Assembly: GCA_963762435.1 (NCBI GenBank)
Contig: CAVXLN010000014.1
Location: 62,001-126,000, forward strand
Length of the DNA: 64,000 bases
Direction: 5' to 3'
Source: JAXDMU01 sp963762435
GTDB taxonomy: Bacteria > Pseudomonadota > Alphaproteobacteria > ATCC43930 > CGMCC-115725
Notes under the pieces: model-generated
Database searches by the model: none
What the model saw: the letters and a program-made list of their open reading frames with translations, nothing else
What the model was told of the DNA's origin: nothing
Position numbers and translations under genes: made by a program
Shown here: piece by piece, positions 33,419 to 41,357 of the stretch
Numbering within the stretch: position 1 is the first letter of the stretch
Layout: each line of letters starts with the position of its first letter

Positions 33419-33592
33419 TTAGCCGCCGATCGGTCTCGCCGACGGGGGCTGCTTGATCGAATTGAGCTCGGGCTCCGTCGTTTCGGACTCTCCGGAATCC
33501 GCCAAAGGCTGAATGCCATGCGCGGCCAGCGCCTCATAAAGGCGCCGCTTCTCTTCATTCTGAACCGACTGCGAAGCTGGCTTGCCGAACAT
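33419..33592 (-). CDS. Small hypothetical protein (57 residues)
   Basis: An ATG at 33592 preceded by AGGATTGCACC opens a 57-residue frame that ends with TAA at 33419. The product begins MFGKPASQSVQNEEKRRLYE and is charged and soluble. Helix-forming ALAAHGIQPLADS is followed by an acidic, then Pro-rich, tail (KQPPSARPIGG). No family is recognised. Support comes from the ribosome site and protein-like composition. The other open frame on this strand is Arg/Ser-rich and looks like a shadow. Confidence 0.55.
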   Translation of the reverse strand: MFGKPASQSVQNEEKRRLYEALAAHGIQPLADSGESETTEPELNSIKQPPSARPIGG

Positions 33593-33740
33593 GGTGCAAT
33601 CCTATTGCGTCGCCGAAATCCTATACCGCGGCGCAACAAAATGGCAATGATTGAATCACAGGTTGCGGCGAATCAGGCCGGCAGACGCGCGGTGGTAAAG
33701 GGGCGTGGCAAGCACCCTATCGTATGAGTTGCATCGCGTC

Positions 33741-34424
33741 TCATTGCGCCGCAGCAGAACGCGCCGCGAGCAGAGGGCCGAGCACATCGCCCACGCCATT
33801 CACCACGATCTGCGTGCCGACGCAGAGCAGCAGAAAGGCGGCGAGCCGTGTAATGGTCCGGCCGCGCGACGGCCCCAGAAGGGCGACGAGGCGGTCGGCC
33901 GAGAAATAGGCGATCCAGACGCTGATGGCGATCACGAAGGCTGCGGCCGACACGCCGATGAAGAAGTCGAGGAGCCCAACCCCACTGGTCGGCCGGTTCG
34001 ATCCCAAGGCGATCGCGACGGCGATCGTGCCGGGGCCCGTCGTGAACGGTATGGTCAGCGGAAAGAAAGCGACATCCTCGCTGGCGCTGGCGGGGGCCGC
34101 CTGCTCTTGCTTATTCGCCTCATTGACCTCGGGCGCCGAGAGCAGCCCCCAGGCGCGGACCGCGACGACCAGCCCGCCGGCAATGCGGAGCGCGCCGAGG
34201 CTGACGCCGAAGAAATTCAGGACATAGGCGCCGCCCCACAATGCCACCAGCATGACCAGCAGCGAATAAAAGCCGATCCGTCCGGCCAGCCGGGTCCGCT
34301 CGCGATGGCTGCGATCGGCCGTCACCTGGCTGTAGATGAGGGCCCCGCCGATCGGGTTGACGATCGAGAACAGGGCCGGAAAAGCCAGCAGGAAGCTGTC
34401 GATGGCGCTCGTCCAGGTAAACAT
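33741..34424 (-). CDS. MarC/NAAT-family membrane protein
   Basis: A 227-residue, six-helix membrane protein of the MarC family (SFLLAFPALFSIVNPIGGALIY at the start; FFPLTIPFTTGPGTIAVAIALG as the central signature). The family is assigned to neutral amino acid transport in some archaea, but the role in bacteria is unclear. I place the start at ATG 34424, with AAAGG ten bases upstream. Upstream open codons are not protein-like. It is divergent from the HtrA-like gene. Confidence 0.9.
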   Translation of the reverse strand: MFTWTSAIDSFLLAFPALFSIVNPIGGALIYSQVTADRSHRERTRLAGRIGFYSLLVMLVALWGGAYVLNFFGVSLGALRIAGGLVVAVRAWGLLSAPEVNEANKQEQAAPASASEDVAFFPLTIPFTTGPGTIAVAIALGSNRPTSGVGLLDFFIGVSAAAFVIAISVWIAYFSADRLVALLGPSRGRTITRLAAFLLLCVGTQIVVNGVGDVLGPLLAARSAAAQ

Positions 34425-34533
34425 GCGTCTTAAGCCTTTCCACACCGGCCGTGACGGTCTTCTATTCGAATAGCGGGGCGAAGTGCTACAACGAGCACCA
34501 TATTGAGCGCGTTGGTCAATTGCAGGATGCCCG

Positions 34534-35502
34534 ATGTCCGACGACGAGATCCCTCTCGAACTGCAGCCGAACCCGAGCGACGTGGCCTTCGACCTCGAGC
34601 GCACGCTGCAATCGGTCGTGGGTTTGACGGCACATGTGCCGGCCGATGCGTTCACCGCCTCCATCCTGGGCACTGAACGGTCCGGCAACGGGGTGGTGAT
34701 CGGCAAGAATGGCCTGATCCTCACCATCGGCTATCTGATCACCGAGGCCGAGACGGTCTGGCTCACCACCCATGACGGCAAGGCGTTGCGCGGCGATGCC
34801 TTCGCCTATGACCAGGAAACGGGCTTCGGCCTGGTCCAGGCGCTGGAGCGGCTCGATCTGCCGCCTTTGGAGCTGGGCCGGTCGAGCGATCTCAGTATCG
34901 GCGATTCCGCGATCCTCGCCGCGGCGGGCGGGCGGAGCGGCGCCGTCAAGACACAGATCGTCGGGCGCGAGACCTTCGCCGGCTCCTGGGAATATCTACT
35001 CGAGGATGCGCTCTTCACGGCCCCGGCCCATCCCTCCTGGGGCGGCGCCGGCCTGATCGACCGGGAGGGCAAGCTGGTCGGCATCGGCTCGCTGATCCTG
35101 CAGCAGCAGCTGGCCGAGAACCGCATCGCCAATTTGAACATGGTAGTGCCGATCGACGAGCTGAAGCCGATCCTGCCCGAGCTTTCGAGCTATGGCCGGG
35201 CCGATCGGCCGGCGCGTCCCTGGCTCGGCCTCTATGCCGCCGAAACCGAGGAATCGGTGCATATCCGCGGCTTCGCACCGGGCGGCCCGGCGGAGCAGGC
35301 CGGGCTGCGCGCCGGCGACCGCATCCTCGCGGTCGAGGATGAGGCGGTCACCGATCTCGCCGAGCTCTGGCAGGCGATCTGGAACGTCGGCGTGGCGGGA
35401 GCCGTGGTGACGCTGCGCGTGGCGCGTGGCCGCGAGATGCTGGAGATCGAGGTGCCCTCGGCCGACCGCCGCAGCCTGCTTAAGGGGCCGCAGCTGCAAT
35501 AA
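34534..35502 (+). CDS. HtrA-like PDZ protein with lost protease triad
   Basis: A 322-residue protein with a chymotrypsin-like domain (about 25-205) and a C-terminal PDZ domain (about 228-305; ETEESVHIRGFAPGGPAEQAGLRAGDRI). Aligned by motif with DegP/HtrA, each catalytic residue is replaced: ILTNNHVV corresponds to ILTIGYLI (His to Tyr67), the RTDIALLK motif to ETGFGLVQ (Asp to Gly97), and GNSGGPL to PSWGGAGL (Ser to Trp169). There is no signal peptide, so it is probably cytosolic. It is likely a binding or scaffold protein rather than a peptidase. The ATG at 34534 is weakly served by GGATGCCCG. Confidence 0.82.
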   Translation: MSDDEIPLELQPNPSDVAFDLERTLQSVVGLTAHVPADAFTASILGTERSGNGVVIGKNGLILTIGYLITEAETVWLTTHDGKALRGDAFAYDQETGFGLVQALERLDLPPLELGRSSDLSIGDSAILAAAGGRSGAVKTQIVGRETFAGSWEYLLEDALFTAPAHPSWGGAGLIDREGKLVGIGSLILQQQLAENRIANLNMVVPIDELKPILPELSSYGRADRPARPWLGLYAAETEESVHIRGFAPGGPAEQAGLRAGDRILAVEDEAVTDLAELWQAIWNVGVAGAVVTLRVARGREMLEIEVPSADRRSLLKGPQLQ

Positions 35503-35752
35503 CAGAAAAGGGGGCACGAAAGCCGGCCCTGCTCGACCGGCTGAGGAGCGATGCATATCGGCAGGGTCCCAAGCCGACGGCAACCTTGCCAGGATGCTAG
35601 TGATTGCTTACGAAGAAGGCGTCAAATCCCCGTTCGGGTTCGGCCTGCTCTTCCTTGCTCTTACCCAGCACCGGACCTGCTCCCCGCACCTCGTCGCCGC
35701 TTTGACCCGTCGGGCACTCCTGCCCGCGGCCTCGCTTTCTTGGAGTGACGAA
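35503..35752 (+). promoter_or_regulatory. Long leader region of the cold-shock gene
   Basis: A 250-bp gap precedes the csp gene. TTGCCA (35586-35591) and TACGAA (35609-35614), 17 bp apart, could be a promoter. That would give a 5' leader of roughly 130 nt, as is usual for thermosensing csp mRNAs. No confident cold-box or terminator was found. Confidence 0.3.
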
Positions 35753-35959
35753 ATGTCCGTTGGCACGGTAAAATGGTTCAATTCCCAAAAGGGTTTCGGG
35801 TTCATCCAGCCGGATGACGGGTCCAAGGATGTCTTCGTGCACATTTCCGCGGTCGAGCGGGCGGGCTTTGAGGGTTTGAACGAAGGCCAGCGCGTGAATT
35901 TCGAGCTTGAGCGCGGCCAGCAGGGCCGGACCTCAGCGGTCAATCTCAAGCACGCTTGA
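35753..35959 (+). CDS. Cold-shock protein (CspA family)
   Basis: A 68-residue single cold-shock domain. RNP1 is KGFGFIQP and RNP2 is VFVHIS, both intact. It binds single-stranded RNA/DNA as an RNA chaperone. The ATG at 35753 has GGAG eight bases upstream. The infA gene follows 45 bp later with a GC hairpin between, so the two are probably one transcript with uneven expression. Length is normal. Confidence 0.96.
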   Translation: MSVGTVKWFNSQKGFGFIQPDDGSKDVFVHISAVERAGFEGLNEGQRVNFELERGQQGRTSAVNLKHA

Positions 35960-35968
35960 TGGCATACC

Positions 35969-35986
35969 GGGGGCGGTGTCGCCCCC
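35969..35986 (+). other. Intercistronic GC hairpin between csp and infA
   Basis: A perfect 7-bp stem GGGGGCG / CGCCCCC around GTGT, 9 bp after the csp stop and 18 bp before the infA ATG. No T tract follows, so it is more likely an RNA-stabilising or attenuating element than a terminator. Confidence 0.5.
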
Positions 35987-36004
35987 GACACACTTGGAGG
36001 ATTG

Positions 36005-36283
36005 ATGGCAAAAGAGGATCTCATCGAATTTGAGGGCACTGTCATGGAGCTGCTGCCCGACAGCAGGTTCCGGGTGCAGCTCGATAACGGCCATGAGGCG
36101 CTTGCCTACACCTCGGGCAAGATGAAGAAGAATCGCATCCGCGTGCTGGCCGGTGATCGCGTCACCGTCGAGATGACGCCCTATGACCTGACCAAGGGTC
36201 GGATCAACTTCCGCCATAAGGAAGAGCGTGCGCAGACGGCGGCCCCGCGCGCCTCATCGCGGCCGCCCATCCGCCGTCGCTGA
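36005..36283 (+). CDS. infA: Translation initiation factor IF-1, with basic C-terminal tail
   Basis: A 92-residue IF-1. The S1-like OB fold covers about residues 1-72 (KEDLIEFEGTVMELLPD, GHEALAYTSGKMKKNRIRVLAGDRV, YDLTKGRINFRHK). Canonical IF-1 stops near residue 72. Here about 20 residues follow, rich in Arg, Ala, Ser and Pro (PRASSRPPIRRR), an extension also known from some alphaproteobacterial copies. IF-1 occupies the ribosomal A site during initiation. The ATG at 36005 has TTGGAGGA upstream. It sits downstream of a cold-shock gene. Confidence 0.94.
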   Translation: MAKEDLIEFEGTVMELLPDSRFRVQLDNGHEALAYTSGKMKKNRIRVLAGDRVTVEMTPYDLTKGRINFRHKEERAQTAAPRASSRPPIRRR

Positions 36284-36310
36284 GCATCAGGCGGACGGCC
36301 AGCCGCGCGC

Positions 36311-37366
36311 TCAGCGCAGGCTGGCGTTGAGCCTCTCGAGCGCTTCAGAACCCGGGCACAGCTCCGTCTCGCCGAGCCGGTTGAGCGGCTTCTCAACCGT
36401 GCCCAGATGGGTATGGAGCTCCTCGGCCTCGCGGTCGACATAGAGCAGGCCGGTCACGATTTCACCGGCCGCCTGACGCTCCTGCAGATAGTTCATGGCA
36501 CCAATTCGATCATGCGGATCGTAATCGAGCGCCAGCTTCCTGAGCTGCACCGTCGAGCCGTCATGCTGCTCGACCGTCTCGACCGTGCCGGGTGCATATC
36601 TGGCCGCGATCGGCGCCCGCATGGTCATGACATCAAGGAAATTGACCGCCTCATTATGCTCGCGCACGAAGTCGAAGCTCTTGGTCGAGCCGACATGGTT
36701 GTTGAAGGCGACGCAGGGCGACAGGCAGTCGATGAAGGCTGCCCCTTTGTGCAGCAAGGCGCCGGCGATGAGCGGCACCAGTTGCTCCTTGTCGCCGGAG
36801 AAGCTGCGCGCGACATATGTCGCCCCAAGCTGCAGCGCCATGCCGACGAGATCGATCGTGGCGTCGGTGTTGGCGACACCGCGTTTGTTCTTGGAGCCCT
36901 TGTCCGAAGTCGCGGAGAACTGGCCCTTGGTCAGGCCATACACGCCGTTATTCTCGACGATATAGACCATGTTCACGGCGCGCCGGACGCTGTGCGCGAA
37001 CTGGCCGAGGCCGATAGAGGCGGAATCGCCGTCGCCCGAGACCCCGAGATAGATGAGTTCGCGATTGGCGAGATAGGCACCGGTCAACACTGACGGCATG
37101 CGGCCATGCACGCTGTTGAAGCCGTGCGAGGCGCCGAGGAAGTAGGTCGGCGTCTTCGATGAGCAGCCGATGCCGGAGAGCTTGGCGATGCGATGCGGCG
37201 GCAGATCGAGCTCGAAGCAGGCCTGCACGATGGCGGCACTGATCGAATCATGACCGCAGCCGGCGCACAGCGTGGAGACGGCGCCCTCATAGTCGCGGCG
37301 GGTGAAGCCGAGCGCGTTGGTCGGCAGCTTAGGGTGGTGGAGCTTCGGCTTCGCAATATAGGTCAC
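36311..37366 (-). CDS. korB: 2-oxoacid:acceptor oxidoreductase beta subunit
   Basis: A 351-residue thiamine-diphosphate subunit. The TPP-binding region runs from GDGDSASIGLGQF to NNGVYGLTKGQ. Cysteines for a [4Fe-4S] cluster are in STLCAGCGHDS (Cys34, Cys37), GIGCSSK (Cys68), and a later DCLSPC. It works with the alpha/gamma subunit to decarboxylate a 2-oxoacid oxidatively to acyl-CoA. The start codon is GTG at 37366, overlapping the korA stop as GTGA, with AAGGAGG seven bases upstream. It is the last gene of the korC-korA-korB operon. Confidence 0.93.
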   Translation of the reverse strand: MTYIAKPKLHHPKLPTNALGFTRRDYEGAVSTLCAGCGHDSISAAIVQACFELDLPPHRIAKLSGIGCSSKTPTYFLGASHGFNSVHGRMPSVLTGAYLANRELIYLGVSGDGDSASIGLGQFAHSVRRAVNMVYIVENNGVYGLTKGQFSATSDKGSKNKRGVANTDATIDLVGMALQLGATYVARSFSGDKEQLVPLIAGALLHKGAAFIDCLSPCVAFNNHVGSTKSFDFVREHNEAVNFLDVMTMRAPIAARYAPGTVETVEQHDGSTVQLRKLALDYDPHDRIGAMNYLQERQAAGEIVTGLLYVDREAEELHTHLGTVEKPLNRLGETELCPGSEALERLNASLR

Positions 37367-39204
37367 GACACAGCCTCCTTGAGCGGCACGGCCAGGCTCG
37401 CCTCAAGATCCGCCGCGATGGCGCGGCTGATGAAGCGGGCGGTGATGGGCGTCCCGTCGTAATGTACGATCTTGGCGAGCTTGGCGGGATCGATGCCGCC
37501 TTCATTGATGATCATCATGCGCAGCTGGCCGTCGCGATTCTGCTCGACGACGAAGACCCGCTCATGCGCCCGGATGAACGCCATGACATCGTCATGGAAC
37601 GGAAATCCCCTCACCCGCATCGTATCGAGGACGATGCCCTGCGCTTCGAGCTGCTCCAGCGCCTCGGCCATGGCGGGGCTGGTCGAGCCGTAATAGATGG
37701 CGCCGAGCCGGGTCGGCTTCGCAGCATTGCGCGCGATCGGATGCGGCACCAGGCTCTTGGCTGTCTCCCACTTCTTCAGGAGCCGCTCCATATTGTCCTG
37801 ATAGACCGGCCCTTCCTCGGTGTAGCGGGCATAACGGTCCTTGGTCGTGCCGCGCGTGAAGAAGCTGCCGCGGGTCGGATGCGTGCCCGGGAGCGTGCGG
37901 TAGGGAATGCCGTCGCCATCGACATCGAGATAGCGGCCGAAATCGCGGCCCGCCTCGAGCTCCTCGTAAGTCATGACCTTGCCGCGATCCATCGCCCGCG
38001 CATCGTCCCAGGCGAAAGGGGTGCAGAGCCGCTCATTCATGCCGATCTCGAGATCGAGCATGACGAAGATCAGCGTCTGCAGCCGTTCGGCGAGATCGAA
38101 GGACTGCGCCGCGAAATCGAAGCATTCCTTCGGATCCTCGGGGAACAGCAGCACATGCTTGGTGTCGCCGTGGGAGGCATAGGCGCAGGCCAGGAGATCG
38201 GCCTGCTGCGTGCGCGTCGGCATGCCTGTCGAGGGGCCGCCGCGCTGGACATTGAAGATGACCGCCGGGATCTCGGCGAAATAAGCGAGGCCGATGAACT
38301 CCGTCATCAGCGAGACGCCGGGACCCGAGGTCGAGGTAAAGGCGCGCGCCCCGTTCCAGCCGGCGCCGATGACCATGCCGATGGAGGCCAGCTCATCCTC
38401 GGCCTGGATGATCGCATAGCGGTTCTCGCCCGTGGCCGGATCCTGGCGGAAGCGCCGGCAATAGCGCTGGAACGCCTCGGCCATGGAGGAGGAGGGCGTG
38501 ATCGGATACCAGGCGCACACCGTGGCGCCGCCATAGACGGCACCCAAGGCGGCGGCGCTGTTGCCATCGATCGCAATCCGGTCGCCGACCGTGTCGGCGC
38601 GCCGGACGCGCAAGCCGATCGGGCAGTCGAACTCGGCCTTGGCGTGGTCGTAGCCCATATGGAGCGCTTCGAGATTGGGCGCGATCAGCTTGTCCTTGCC
38701 CTTGAACTGCTCGCCGATCAGCGCCTCGATCACGGTCATATCCATGTCGAGCAGGGCTGCCAGTGCCCCCACATAGATGATGTTCTTGAACAGCTGGCGC
38801 TGCCGCGGATCGCTGTAGGCTTCGTTGGTGAGCTCGGTCAGCCGCATGCCGATGACATTGATGTCCTCGCGGAATCTCGACGGCGGCATCGGCTTCGTCG
38901 AATCATAGAAGAGATAGCCGCCCGGCTCGATGCCGGCGATGTCCTTGTCCCAGGTCTGCGGGTTCATCGCGACCATGAGGTCGGTGCCGCCGCGGCAGCC
39001 GAGATGGCCGTCCTCCGACACGCGGACCTCGAACCAGGTCGGCAGGCCCTGGATGTTGGACGGGAAGATGTTGCGGGACGCGACCGGCACGCCCATGCGC
39101 AGGATCGCCTTGGCGAAGAGCTGGTTCGAGCTGGCCGAGCCCGAGCCGTTCACATTGGCGAATTTGACGACGAAGTCGTTCGTGCTGACTATCGGCTCAG
39201 GCAT
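37363..39204 (-). CDS. korA: 2-oxoacid:acceptor oxidoreductase, fused gamma-alpha subunit
   Basis: A 613-residue protein. Residues 1-190 are the gamma domain (KFANVNGSGSASSNQLFAKAI). The alpha domain follows (GNSAAALGAVYGGATVCAWYPITPSSSMAEAF, TSTSGPGVSLM, RGGPSTGMPTRTQQADLL), which holds the substrate and pyrophosphate side of the active site. Size and fusion match KorA of Azoarcus-type 2-oxoglutarate:NADP oxidoreductase. I start at ATG 39204, which overlaps the end of korC by 16 nt and so suggests coupling. The specific 2-oxoacid is not certain. Confidence 0.93.
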   Translation of the reverse strand: MPEPIVSTNDFVVKFANVNGSGSASSNQLFAKAILRMGVPVASRNIFPSNIQGLPTWFEVRVSEDGHLGCRGGTDLMVAMNPQTWDKDIAGIEPGGYLFYDSTKPMPPSRFREDINVIGMRLTELTNEAYSDPRQRQLFKNIIYVGALAALLDMDMTVIEALIGEQFKGKDKLIAPNLEALHMGYDHAKAEFDCPIGLRVRRADTVGDRIAIDGNSAAALGAVYGGATVCAWYPITPSSSMAEAFQRYCRRFRQDPATGENRYAIIQAEDELASIGMVIGAGWNGARAFTSTSGPGVSLMTEFIGLAYFAEIPAVIFNVQRGGPSTGMPTRTQQADLLACAYASHGDTKHVLLFPEDPKECFDFAAQSFDLAERLQTLIFVMLDLEIGMNERLCTPFAWDDARAMDRGKVMTYEELEAGRDFGRYLDVDGDGIPYRTLPGTHPTRGSFFTRGTTKDRYARYTEEGPVYQDNMERLLKKWETAKSLVPHPIARNAAKPTRLGAIYYGSTSPAMAEALEQLEAQGIVLDTMRVRGFPFHDDVMAFIRAHERVFVVEQNRDGQLRMMIINEGGIDPAKLAKIVHYDGTPITARFISRAIAADLEASLAVPLKEAVS

Positions 39205-40976
39205 GTCGCCCCCGCCTGCGTCGGTTCCAGGAAAAATTTCTGCATGTCCCAGGCTCCGGTCGGGCAGCGCTCGGCGCAGAGCCCGCAATGCAGGCAGACA
39301 TCCTCGTCCTTGACCATGACCCGCCCGGTCTTGAGCAGACCGGACACATAGAGATCCTGGTCGAGATCGAGTGCGGGTGCGCGCAGGCGCTGCCGAAGGT
39401 CGCTTTCCTCGCCATCGGTCGTGAAGGTGATGCAATCCATCGGGCAGATATCGGTGCAGGCGTCGCACTCGATGCAGAGCCGATCGGCAAACACGGTCTC
39501 GATATCGCAATTGAGGCAGCGCTGCGCCTCCTTGAAGGCCATCCTCTCATCATAGCCGAGCTCGACCTCGGTCTTGATGCTGCGGAGTGCCACCTCCTTG
39601 TCCTTCAGCGGCACGCGATAGCGCTGGTCATTCGAGATATCGTTGTCGTAGCTCCACTCATGGATGCCCATCTTCTGGCTGATCAGATTGACCATGGGCG
39701 GCGGTCTTTGGCCCAAATCCTCGCCACGACATGAGAGATCGATCGAGATCGCGGCCTCGTGGCCGTGCGCGACCGCCCAGATGATGTTCTTCGGCCCGAA
39801 GGCGGCGTCGCCGCCGAAGAACACCTTGGGATGGCTCGACCGCATCGTCTTCGGATCGATCACCGGCATGTCCCAGCGATCAAACGCGATACCGGCATCG
39901 CGCTCGATCCAGGGGAAGGAGTTCTCCTGGCCGACCGCGATCAGCACATCGTCGCACGCGATGATCTCGTCGGGCTCGCCGGTCGGCACCAGCTGGCGCC
40001 GTCCCGTCGCGTCGCGCTCGGCCTTCACCTTCTCGAAGCGCATGCCGGTAAGATTGCCGCCCTCATGGATGAATTCCTTCGGCACCATGTAATTGAGGAT
40101 CGGGATGCCTTCATGCGTCGCATCCTCTTTTTCCCAGGGCGATGCCTTCATCTCCTCGAAACCGCTGCGGACCACGACCTTGACGTCATCGCCGCCGAGG
40201 CGCCGCGAGGAACGGCAGCAATCCATCGCGGTGTTCCCGCCGCCCAGCACGATGACGCGCTTGCCGATCGAGGTGACATGGCCGAAGGAGACGCTCGACA
40301 GCCAGTCGATACCGATATGGATGTGCGAAGCCGCCTCCTGCCGCCCGGGCAGGTCGAGATCGCGGCCGCGCGGGGCGCCGGTGCCGACAAAGACGGCGTC
40401 CCAATCCTCGGCCAAGAGCGATTTCAGACTGTCGATGCGCTGGCCGAACCGTGTCTCGACGCCAAGATCGAGGATGTAACCCACCTCCTCATCGATTACG
40501 GCTTCGGGCAGGCGGAATTTCGGGATCTGGGTGCGGATCATGCCGCCGCCGCGGGCATCGCCGTCGAACAGCACGAGCTCGTAGCCGAGGGGTGCCAGGT
40601 CGCGCACCACGGTGAGCGAGGCGGGCCCCGCGCCGATGACAGCGATGCGCTTGCCGTTGCCGCCCGCGGCCCGGCGGGGCAGCCGCGCCGTCACGTCGCC
40701 CTTATGATCGGCCGCGACCCGCTTCAGCCGGCAGATGGCGACCGGTTCCGCCTCGACCCGGCCGCGCCGGCAGGCCGGCTCGCAAGGGCGGTCGCAGGTG
40801 CGGCCGAGGATGCCGGGGAAGACGTTGGACTTCCAATTGACCATATAGGCGTCGGCGTAACGCCCATCGGCGATCAGCCGGATATATTCGGGCACCGGCG
40901 TATGGGCCGGGCAGGCCCACTGGCAATCCACAACCTTGTGGAAATAGTTCGGGTTGGCGATGTCGGTGGGCTTCAC
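39189..40976 (-). CDS. korC: NAD(P)-dependent FAD/Fe-S oxidoreductase subunit (GltD-like, KorC)
   Basis: A 595-residue electron-transfer subunit related to the glutamate synthase small chain. It starts with the Cys-rich domain (CQWACPAHTPVPEYI, CDRPCEPACRRG), then an FAD-binding GxGxxG-like segment (IAVIGAGPASLTVVRDL), an NAD(P)-binding segment (VIVLGGGNTAMDCCRSSRR), and a C-terminal two-cluster ferredoxin (CIECDACTDICP, CLHCGLCAERCP). It should pass electrons between NADP(H) and the KorAB active site. The start is GTG at 40976 after CTGAGAGAGATCACC. It is the first gene of the operon. Confidence 0.92.
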   Translation of the reverse strand: MKPTDIANPNYFHKVVDCQWACPAHTPVPEYIRLIADGRYADAYMVNWKSNVFPGILGRTCDRPCEPACRRGRVEAEPVAICRLKRVAADHKGDVTARLPRRAAGGNGKRIAVIGAGPASLTVVRDLAPLGYELVLFDGDARGGGMIRTQIPKFRLPEAVIDEEVGYILDLGVETRFGQRIDSLKSLLAEDWDAVFVGTGAPRGRDLDLPGRQEAASHIHIGIDWLSSVSFGHVTSIGKRVIVLGGGNTAMDCCRSSRRLGGDDVKVVVRSGFEEMKASPWEKEDATHEGIPILNYMVPKEFIHEGGNLTGMRFEKVKAERDATGRRQLVPTGEPDEIIACDDVLIAVGQENSFPWIERDAGIAFDRWDMPVIDPKTMRSSHPKVFFGGDAAFGPKNIIWAVAHGHEAAISIDLSCRGEDLGQRPPPMVNLISQKMGIHEWSYDNDISNDQRYRVPLKDKEVALRSIKTEVELGYDERMAFKEAQRCLNCDIETVFADRLCIECDACTDICPMDCITFTTDGEESDLRQRLRAPALDLDQDLYVSGLLKTGRVMVKDEDVCLHCGLCAERCPTGAWDMQKFFLEPTQAGATCLSR

Positions 40977-41357
40977 GGTGATCTCTCTCAGGGGAATGTG
41001 CGCGGCAACGAAGCGGAACGAGCCCCGACACCCGGCAATGCCGGGCGCACAAGGCTTGGCGCGCTCTTCACGTGCCGCCCGCTCGCCTCGTTCCGTATCC
41101 CCGTGAGAGGTCCGACATCACTGTCTCTGGCGCCGGTCCGCCCGGTCGCCCCATGCCGCAGGCTCGTCCGAAGTCGCGAGACCCGGCACGCCTGCTTTGG
41201 CTTATCGCCATTACGCCTCCACCCATATTGGCCGTAGCCCCTTTTCCGCGGCCGGCCCGCTGCTTCGATGGCAGCTTATCGGAATTGAGCTTGCATCAAC
41301 TCCTTCGCCACGACAAGCGCGATGGAGCAACGCTCGCGGCCTGGCTCATGCGTCGGA
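40977..41357. other. Structured intergenic region upstream of korC
   Basis: A 381-bp gap with no protein-like frame on either strand. It contains a perfect 9-bp inverted repeat (CGGAACGAG at 41014-41022, CTCGTTCCG at 41087-41095) that encloses a smaller CCCGGC-AAT-GCCGGG hairpin (41031-41045). On the korC strand it would form a branched 82-nt leader structure. The rest, 41100-41357, shows nothing recognisable and probably holds the kor promoter and the end of the upstream ligase transcript. Confidence 0.5.

Noticed and set aside
37462..39351. A 629-codon plus-strand open frame over korA
   Set aside because: A shadow of korA, whose motifs are unambiguous; the plus-strand product has no plausible fold.
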